A stretch of 10,257 bases of DNA. It comes from Spirochaetales bacterium. GTDB lineage: Bacteria; Spirochaetota; Spirochaetia; DSM-27196; SLST01. Positions 5,672 to 10,257 of this stretch are shown here, one piece after another. The stretch covers positions 1 to 10,257 of the forward strand of contig SLST01000096.1 of assembly GCA_007130265.1 (NCBI GenBank), read 5' to 3'. The position numbers and the translations under genes are program-made. How positions within the stretch are numbered: the first letter of the stretch is position 1; every line of letters starts with the position of its first letter. The notes beneath the pieces were generated by a model. It was not told the DNA's origin. It searched no databases and saw nothing but the letters and a program-made list of their open reading frames with translations.

Positions 5672-6064
5672 CTACGCGTCCGACCGTTGTGGAGTCGTCG
5701 GCTCGCGTCGGTCCTGCTTGCGCTGGATGCGCTCGGCCACCTTGGCGCGCTTTCCGACGCGTTCGCGAATGTAATAGAGCTTGCTGCGACGAACCCGACC
5801 GTGACGGACTACTTCGATCTTCTGGATGCGCGGCGAGTGAAGGGGGAAAACTCGCTCCACGCCAACGCCATACGAAAGCTTGCGAACGGTGAACGTCTGA
5901 CGCACACCGCCGTTCTTCCGCGCGATTACGAGACCTTCGTAGACCTGAACACGCTCGTTCTTGCCCTCAACGATCGAAAAGTGGACCTTGACGGTGTCCC
6001 CGATTCGAAACTGGTCTCTGCCTTCCTTGAGTTGAGCGGACTCAACCGCCGCGATCAGATCCAT
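5672..6064 (-). CDS. rplS: Large-subunit ribosomal protein bL19
   Basis: This 50S protein sits at the subunit interface. It shows the family pattern FRIGDTVKVHFSIVEGKNER, VQVYEGLVIARKNGG, FTVRKLSYGVGVERVFPLHS and RRSKLYYIRERVGKRAKV. At 130 residues it has a tail of about 15 residues (KQDRREPTTPQRSDA) beyond the usual length. ATG 6064 has a perfect-spaced GGAGG lying inside the last codons of trmD. The 23-base overlap with trmD is the common trmD-rplS arrangement and suggests coupled translation. Confidence 0.98.
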   Translation of the reverse strand: MDLIAAVESAQLKEGRDQFRIGDTVKVHFSIVEGKNERVQVYEGLVIARKNGGVRQTFTVRKLSYGVGVERVFPLHSPRIQKIEVVRHGRVRRSKLYYIRERVGKRAKVAERIQRKQDRREPTTPQRSDA

Positions 6065-6785
6065 TGTGTCCTCCGTACTTCGTTTCCAGCTCGACCAGTT
6101 CGCTGGTCGTGATGCCCGCCTGCGCGAGCAGATCCGGCCGCACCGCCGCCGTTCGTTCTATCTGTTTCCATCGTCGCCACTCGGTTATCTCGCCGTGGTG
6201 TCCAGACAACAAGACCGGCGGCACCGCGTGCCCCCGGAAAACCTCGGGGCGCGTGTAATGGGGATACTCGAGCAACGAGTCGTTGTGACTCTCCTCCTCG
6301 AGCGACCCCGGGGTGATCACGCCCGCCACCAACCGGTACACCGCGTCGACTATGACGAGCGTCGCCACCTCACCGGAGGAAACCACGTAGTCGCCGATCG
6401 ACAGCTCGTCATGAACGTACAGATCGATGACACGCTGGTCAATGCCCTCGTACCGTCCACAGATCATGACGAGCTCCTCTTCCCGAGAGAGCCTTGAAGC
6501 GGTCTCCTGTCGAAAGCTCTCACCAGCCGGGCTCGCGTACACGACGCGCTTGCCGCCGGCAGAAACTGAGTCAAGCGCCGCCGAAAGAGGCTCTGCCTTC
6601 AGCACCATCCCGTAGCCGCCACCGTATGGCGCATCGTCGCAGGTCCGATGGCGGTCGGTAGCGTAGTCGCGGATGTTCACCAGCTCGTAGCTGATAAGCC
6701 CCCGCTCGATCGCGCGCGCCATGATACTGCTCCGGAAGTACGATTCGAGCATCTCCGGAAAGAGCGTGAGAATCGTGAACCTCAC
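6042..6785 (-). CDS. trmD: tRNA (guanine-N1-)-methyltransferase
   Basis: TrmD uses S-adenosylmethionine to methylate G37 next to the anticodon and prevents +1 frameshifting. It is a SPOUT-class trefoil-knot enzyme acting as a dimer. The sequence shows RFTILTLFPEM at the start, DDAPYGGGYGMV (50-61), the knot motifs CGRYEGID (109-116) and SIGDYVVSSGE (129-139), and catalytic Asp169 in SHNDSLLEYPHYTRPE. Length is 247 residues, as expected. The start is GTG 6785, where the family N-terminus begins. It overlaps the rimM stop by four bases (GTGA), with GAGGTG six bases upstream. The frame continues upstream to 6947, but that part is rimM read in another frame. Confidence 0.97.
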   Translation of the reverse strand: MRFTILTLFPEMLESYFRSSIMARAIERGLISYELVNIRDYATDRHRTCDDAPYGGGYGMVLKAEPLSAALDSVSAGGKRVVYASPAGESFRQETASRLSREEELVMICGRYEGIDQRVIDLYVHDELSIGDYVVSSGEVATLVIVDAVYRLVAGVITPGSLEEESHNDSLLEYPHYTRPEVFRGHAVPPVLLSGHHGEITEWRRWKQIERTAAVRPDLLAQAGITTSELVELETKYGGHNGSDRGG

Positions 6786-7300
6786 GAAATCACCTCGTCG
6801 TTTTCGAGCACGAGCCGTCCCTCTTCGAGGTCGACCGACGCGACAAACTCCGACTGGAACGGCACGAGCCGCTCTTCGCCGTCGCCTCGGGTGATGCCGA
6901 GCAGTACCGTGGGTCCCCCCTCCCAGAGGTCCGACACCCGCCCGCACAGGTCTTCATGAACGTAGACGCTCAGACCTACGAGGTCCGCGTAGTAGTATTC
7001 ATGCTCTGCGAGCGGCGCGGCCTGGGCGCGGTCGACGGCTATCTCCCATCCGCGCCATCTCTTGGCGACCTCCGGGATGTCACAACCGGCGAGTTTCAGG
7101 AGGACGAGCCTATGCGCTACCCGAACCGACTCAACATCCAGTGTCTGTCGTTCGGCGTCGGCCCCTCCGGGGGGGCGGATCATCGTCACCCGAGAGAGGT
7201 TGAGGAAGTGTTTCGTCTCTCCTGAGAGACTCTCCACCTTCAGCTCGCCACGGACACCGTGCGTCGTGCGAACGCGTCCGATCACGAGTTCTTCGGCCAT
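6782..7300 (-). CDS. rimM: Ribosome maturation factor RimM
   Basis: RimM binds ribosomal protein S19 and helps assemble the head of the 30S subunit. The 172-residue protein has the N-terminal RimM barrel (LVIGRVRTTHGVRGELKVES) and a C-terminal PRC-barrel part (EYYYADLVGLSVYV, LVPFQSEFVASVDLEEGRLV). ATG 7300 follows the khpA stop directly (TAGATG, no gap), and only a weak Shine-Dalgarno is visible, so translation probably depends on khpA. It overlaps trmD by four bases. Confidence 0.95.
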   Translation of the reverse strand: MAEELVIGRVRTTHGVRGELKVESLSGETKHFLNLSRVTMIRPPGGADAERQTLDVESVRVAHRLVLLKLAGCDIPEVAKRWRGWEIAVDRAQAAPLAEHEYYYADLVGLSVYVHEDLCGRVSDLWEGGPTVLLGITRGDGEERLVPFQSEFVASVDLEEGRLVLENDEVIS

Positions 7301-7543
7301 CTAGTCGAGTATCTCGAGTACTACCCTCTTGCCCGTTCGCGACGATGATGCGCTGAGGATCGTGCGGATCGCCTTGGCGATACGACCGTGTTTTCCGATC
7401 ACCTTTCCGACGTCCGCGGCGGCAACCTTCAGTTCCAGAATCGTGGACTTCTCGCCCTCGATCATGTTGACCTCTACCTCATCCGGTTGGTCGACGAGCG
7501 CCTTGGCCACATAGGCAACAAGTTCTTTTTCCATCGGGCTCAC
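7301..7543 (-). CDS. khpA: KH-domain RNA-binding protein KhpA (YlqC)
   Basis: This 80-residue single KH-domain protein binds RNA; relatives in Firmicutes act in cell size and division control with KhpB. The GxxG loop GKHG is at residues 50-53 within VGKVIGKHGRIAKAIRTIL. The family start ELVAYVAKALVDQPDEV is intact. GTG 7543 overlaps the rpsP stop (GTGA). ATG 7534, three codons later, would give a start closer to typical members (MEKELV), and neither has a strong ribosome binding site. Its place between rpsP and rimM is the conserved one. Confidence 0.95.
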   Translation of the reverse strand: MSPMEKELVAYVAKALVDQPDEVEVNMIEGEKSTILELKVAAADVGKVIGKHGRIAKAIRTILSASSSRTGKRVVLEILD

Positions 7544-7788
7544 TTGACCGTGATGTTTTGCTTGTTCAGGATCTTCTTCACCGTGTTCGATGGCTGCGCG
7601 CCCTTGCTCAACCAGTCGCGAACGCGATCCTCCTTGATGTCGACCTGCCGTCCCTCGGGCGAAATCGGGTGGTAGATTCCCAGTTCCTCGAGCGCCCGAC
7701 CGTCTCGTGGTTTCCTCGAGTCCATCACAACGATGCGGTAATAGGGCCGCATCTTCGTGCCCAGTCTCTTGAGTCGAATTCGAACCAT
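7540..7788 (-). CDS. rpsP: Small-subunit ribosomal protein bS16
   Basis: This 82-residue 30S protein opens with the typical MVRIRLKRLGTKMRPYYRIV. It continues with DSRKPRDGRALEELGIYHP and RVRDWLSKGAQPSNTVKKIL. ATG 7788 has a strong AGGAGG at a normal distance, located over the ffh stop region, and the gene follows ffh after 11 bases. Confidence 0.98.
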   Translation of the reverse strand: MVRIRLKRLGTKMRPYYRIVVMDSRKPRDGRALEELGIYHPISPEGRQVDIKEDRVRDWLSKGAQPSNTVKKILNKQNITVK

Positions 7789-7799
7789 ACGTCCTCCTG

Positions 7800-9131
7800 C
7801 TATCCCCCCAGCTGAGACATGAGCTGGGACTGATACTTCTTGTTTTTCGTGACTTTTTTCATCATAAGTCGCATCTTCTCGAACTTCTTGAGAAGCTTGT
7901 TGACCTCGTGCACACTCGTTCCACTGCCCCTCGCGATCCGCTTTCTCCGCGGCGGACCAATGATTCGATGGTTGCGCCGCTCTCCGGGAGTCATCGACAG
8001 GATGATAGCCTCCTCGTGCTTCATCTCCTGCTCGTCGATATCATCTTCGGTGATCTTGCCCTGCATCCCCGGGATCATATCGAGAATGGACTCGAGGCTG
8101 CCCATCTTCTTCACGCGCTGGAACTGAGCGAGATAGTCCTCGAGGGTGAACGTGGCACTCGCCATCTTGGCTTGGAGCGCGACAGCTTCGTCCTCGTCAA
8201 TCGTATCCTGCGCCTTCTCGACAAGCGAGACCACATCGCCCATGCCGAGAATTCTCGACGCGATGCGGTCCGGATAGAAGGGCTCGAGATCCTCGAGCTT
8301 CTCCCCTACGCCGACGAGCTTGATGGGCTTGCTGGTGATGCTCTTCAGGCTCAGGGCGGCCCCGCCCCGTGTATCAGAGTCGAACTTCGTGAGAATCACG
8401 CCGGAAAGCGATACCGCCTCGTCAAACGCCTTTGCGACGTCCACTGCTGCTTGACCCGTCATACTGTCGGCGACGAGCAGCGTCTCGTCGGGTTCCGCCG
8501 TCGTGCGGATTCTGACGAGCTCCTTCATCAACTGCTCGTCGATCTGCATGCGTCCGGAGGTGTCGATGAGCACGGTGTTCATGACATTGCGCTTCGCGTG
8601 AGCAAGGGCGTTCTTCACGAGCCTGACCGGATCCGTCGCCCCGGGCTCGTGGTAGACCTCTACGCCGGCCTGCGCGCCCAGGGTCACGAGTTGGTCGACC
8701 GCTGCAGGCCGAACGAGGTCTGCGGCGACCAGAAGCGGACGTCGCCCGTCCCTCTGGAGCCGGCGTGCAAGCTTTGCTGCCGTCGTGGTCTTCCCGGAAC
8801 CCTGCAGACCGAGCAGCAGGATGACGCTAAGGGTGTCCGGTCCTTTGAGCTCGAGATCGCTTCGCTCGTCTCCGAGAAACTGGACGAGCCGGTCATACAC
8901 GACCTTGACGAACTGCTGTCCGGGCGAGACCGACTTCAGGACCGCCTCGCCTGTGGCGTCCTCAAGCGTACGGTTGATGAAGCGCCGGACAACGCGGACG
9001 TGGACATCCGCCTCGAGTAGCGCGATCTTGATCTCTTCGAGCGCGTCCTGGACGTTCTTCTCGCTGATCGAAGCGCGGCCCGAGAGCTGACGGGCGACTT
9101 GGCTGAGTTTTTCGGACAACCGTTCCAGCAT
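7800..9131 (-). CDS. ffh: Signal recognition particle protein Ffh (SRP54)
   Basis: Ffh is the SRP GTPase. With 4.5S RNA it binds signal sequences on ribosomes and delivers them to FtsY at the membrane. The 443-residue protein has the N domain, then the G domain with P-loop GLQGSGKTT (108-116), DLVRPAA (138-144), DTSGR (190-194), DSMTGQ (222-227) and TKFD (248-251). A methionine-rich M domain follows from about 325, with MGSLESILDMIPGM and the RNA-binding GSGTSV region. The G3 motif is DTSGR where DTAGR is usual, a mild change. The start is ATG 9131 (MLERLSEKLSQV, the family N-terminus) with AAGG seven bases upstream. An in-frame ATG at 9158 adds nine atypical residues and overlaps the promoter. 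It heads the translation operon. Confidence 0.98.
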   Translation of the reverse strand: MLERLSEKLSQVARQLSGRASISEKNVQDALEEIKIALLEADVHVRVVRRFINRTLEDATGEAVLKSVSPGQQFVKVVYDRLVQFLGDERSDLELKGPDTLSVILLLGLQGSGKTTTAAKLARRLQRDGRRPLLVAADLVRPAAVDQLVTLGAQAGVEVYHEPGATDPVRLVKNALAHAKRNVMNTVLIDTSGRMQIDEQLMKELVRIRTTAEPDETLLVADSMTGQAAVDVAKAFDEAVSLSGVILTKFDSDTRGGAALSLKSITSKPIKLVGVGEKLEDLEPFYPDRIASRILGMGDVVSLVEKAQDTIDEDEAVALQAKMASATFTLEDYLAQFQRVKKMGSLESILDMIPGMQGKITEDDIDEQEMKHEEAIILSMTPGERRNHRIIGPPRRKRIARGSGTSVHEVNKLLKKFEKMRLMMKKVTKNKKYQSQLMSQLGG

Positions 9132-9157
9132 ACCTATACCTTGAAGACCAAGGCCCA

Positions 9158-9187
9158 TATATAGCGATGAACAGGACCAACTGTCAA
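9158..9187 (-). promoter_or_regulatory. Sigma70-type promoter of the ffh operon
   Basis: On the minus strand a perfect TTGACA (9187-9182) is followed after 18 bases by TATATA (9163-9158). CTATAT at 17 bases is the alternative -10. Transcription should start around 9151-9155, about 20 bases before the ffh ATG. It lies in the 84-base gap after the upstream gene. No convincing terminator for that upstream gene is visible in the gap. Confidence 0.65.
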
Positions 9188-9215
9188 CTCGAGGCCGGAA
9201 ATGACGATGAGATAT

Positions 9216-10257
9216 TTACCTTACATCGATGTAGTGGCGCTGCAGATACTCGATACGCGAGCGGCTGTCGTCCCAGTACCGCGACAGCGGTCGATCGTCG
9301 ACAATGGCGCGGTAGAGCGACAGGGCCCTCGGCAGGTCACGATGTGGTCCCGGTCTTTCGAGCCGGCGGGCGAGCTCGAACAGCGTCTCGTCCGGCATGC
9401 CGACAGTGGCACCTAGACCGCTCAAGCCGTTGGTGTGTTCGAGCCCGAGGAATGCGTCGAGCACGGCGTCGATGTCACCTTCGCGGATCCCGATTTCGAG
9501 AAGCGCTCGATGCGCCTCGGCCTCGAGAACACCGGATGAGGCTACTCCTCGCCAGAAGTCCCGGACTATCGCCGTAGGCGCGGGGGCCCGTGCCGCGACG
9601 TCGGCGAATCTCCGGGCGAGCGCTTCGTCGACCACCCCCGAGCGCGGCGAACTCGCAACAGACGCCTGCGCCAAGGCCTCCGAGAAGCGCGCGATCGCCT
9701 GAGTCTCCTCCCCCGCGTCCAACAGCCGCCGTGCCTGTTCGACAAGCGAGAGCTTCTCCTCCGTCCGATCGTCGGCGTCCGGCGGCTCGCCTTCGCTCAA
9801 GCCGTTCTCGGCAACCCCGCCCGCATCACCGGCGGCAATGCCTGGTTCGGGAGTCTCACCGGAAGGGTCTGCGCGAAGCGCGAATCGTTCGTTGGTGAAT
9901 GTCCCGGCGAGCGGGTCCTGCCGCTGGAACCAGAGTCCATAGTCACCCGGTTCGGATATCCGAAACCGGAAGGCTTCATCGCCCCCGACACTGCTCTTCC
10001 CGAGCAGCGTCACCGACCCGTCGCCGTACTCCTTTCCCACATAGAGCCAACCGGTTCCCGGCAGCACGATCGATATCTCGGAGCCGGGACGTACCACACG
10101 CGGGTCGTCGGCCGTCGGCCAGGCAAACTCCGCGTACCCAGCGGCGGATGATGCGTCTCGGGTGTCGGTGGATTCGGTGACCGGCGATACACGGTCGGTC
10201 GGCTCGACGGCGACGGGCGGAGTGGCCGGCCGAGCTGTGGGCGTCCGAGCTGTGGGC
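9216..10257 (-). CDS. Hypothetical protein, probable envelope-associated, TPR-like C-terminus (5' truncated)
   Basis: I do not recognise this gene with certainty. The frame runs open off the right edge, so the N-terminus and any signal peptide are missing; GTG 10097 is only an internal possibility. The visible part starts with a Pro/Thr/Ala-rich linker (about 10125-10257). A beta-rich segment of about 70 residues follows (EISIVLPGTGWLYVGKEYGD, then FRFRISEPGDYGLWFQRQD), a pattern I associate with spirochaetal TPR proteins of the periplasm or envelope. A second Gly/Glu/Asp-rich linker leads to helical repeats resembling TPRs (LVEQARRLLDAGEETQAIAR; ALSLYRAIVDDRPLSRYWDD) and the end YLQRHYIDVR. 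It is transcribed toward ffh but ffh has its own promoter. Function is unknown; a structural or scaffolding role is a guess. Confidence 0.7.
   Translation of the reverse strand, partial: PTARTPTARPATPPVAVEPTDRVSPVTESTDTRDASSAAGYAEFAWPTADDPRVVRPGSEISIVLPGTGWLYVGKEYGDGSVTLLGKSSVGGDEAFRFRISEPGDYGLWFQRQDPLAGTFTNERFALRADPSGETPEPGIAAGDAGGVAENGLSEGEPPDADDRTEEKLSLVEQARRLLDAGEETQAIARFSEALAQASVASSPRSGVVDEALARRFADVAARAPAPTAIVRDFWRGVASSGVLEAEAHRALLEIGIREGDIDAVLDAFLGLEHTNGLSGLGATVGMPDETLFELARRLERPGPHRDLPRALSLYRAIVDDRPLSRYWDDSRSRIEYLQRHYIDVR
10230..10257 (-). repeat. 15-base tandem repeat in a Pro/Thr-rich linker, cut by the window edge
   Basis: On the plus strand CCGAGCTGTGGGC occurs at 10230-10242 and again at 10245-10257, a period of 15 bases. 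On the coding strand this is five codons, giving the peptide repeat PTART-PTARP. The array may continue beyond the window. It is in frame and looks like a slippage-prone linker. Confidence 0.7.

Noticed and set aside
5402..6112. 236-codon plus-strand frame opposite rplS and the FliK-like gene
   Set aside because: Overlaps rplS, which is certain; no family pattern.
6786..6947. Upstream in-frame extension of trmD
   Set aside because: This part is the rimM coding sequence in another frame and reads as Arg/Gly-rich noise; the family N-terminus starts at GTG 6785 with a good ribosome binding site.
7908..9020. Long open frame (370 codons) on the plus strand opposite ffh
   Set aside because: It lies wholly antisense to a gene with complete SRP GTPase motifs, has no recognisable domain, and is expected from GC-rich codon use on the other strand.

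Overview
This window looks like a chromosomal housekeeping locus from a fairly GC-rich spirochaete. The evidence is protein character and gene order; there is no rRNA or other taxonomic marker, so the assignment is an inference. Nearly everything is on the minus strand. The only plus-strand gene is the 3' half of a CCA-adding-enzyme-type gene at the left edge. There are no tRNAs, rRNAs, insertion sequences, CRISPR arrays or phage genes, and no gene-free stretch above 300 bases.

Read in the direction of transcription (right to left), the window opens with the C-terminal part of an unrecognised, probably envelope-associated protein with a Pro/Thr-rich linker and TPR-like helices. An 84-base gap carries a good sigma70-type promoter. 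A tightly packed gene string follows: ffh, rpsP, khpA (KH domain), rimM, trmD, rplS, a FliK/YlqG-like gene, an flhX-type gene for a free FlhB C-terminal domain, an HD-GYP-type gene, yraN, and a 49-residue gene too short for usual cut-offs that resembles the sigma28-binding part of FlgM. Gaps are 0 to 34 bases and many stops and starts overlap, so translational coupling is likely. The layout parallels the Bacillus ylqC-rimM-trmD-rplS-...-ylqG-ylqH locus, with spirochaete-type additions.

The left third holds coaD, then rpmF-acpP-rnc. coaD has a promoter whose predicted start coincides with its ATG, and it has no ribosome binding site, so it may be leaderless. rpmF-acpP has its own promoter and a strong intrinsic terminator whose U-run touches the rnc start codon. 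rnc and the cca-like gene converge with six bases between their stop codons.

The main points worth a second look are: (1) a motility/c-di-GMP-flavoured block (FliK-like, FlhX, HD-GYP-like, FlgM-like) attached to a translation and SRP operon; (2) an HD-GYP domain that has lost several expected metal or catalytic residues; (3) the mini-FlgM candidate; (4) the possibly leaderless coaD; (5) the terminator or processing hairpin directly ahead of rnc. No wholly new system is evident. The signal is regulatory and architectural rather than a new gene cassette.
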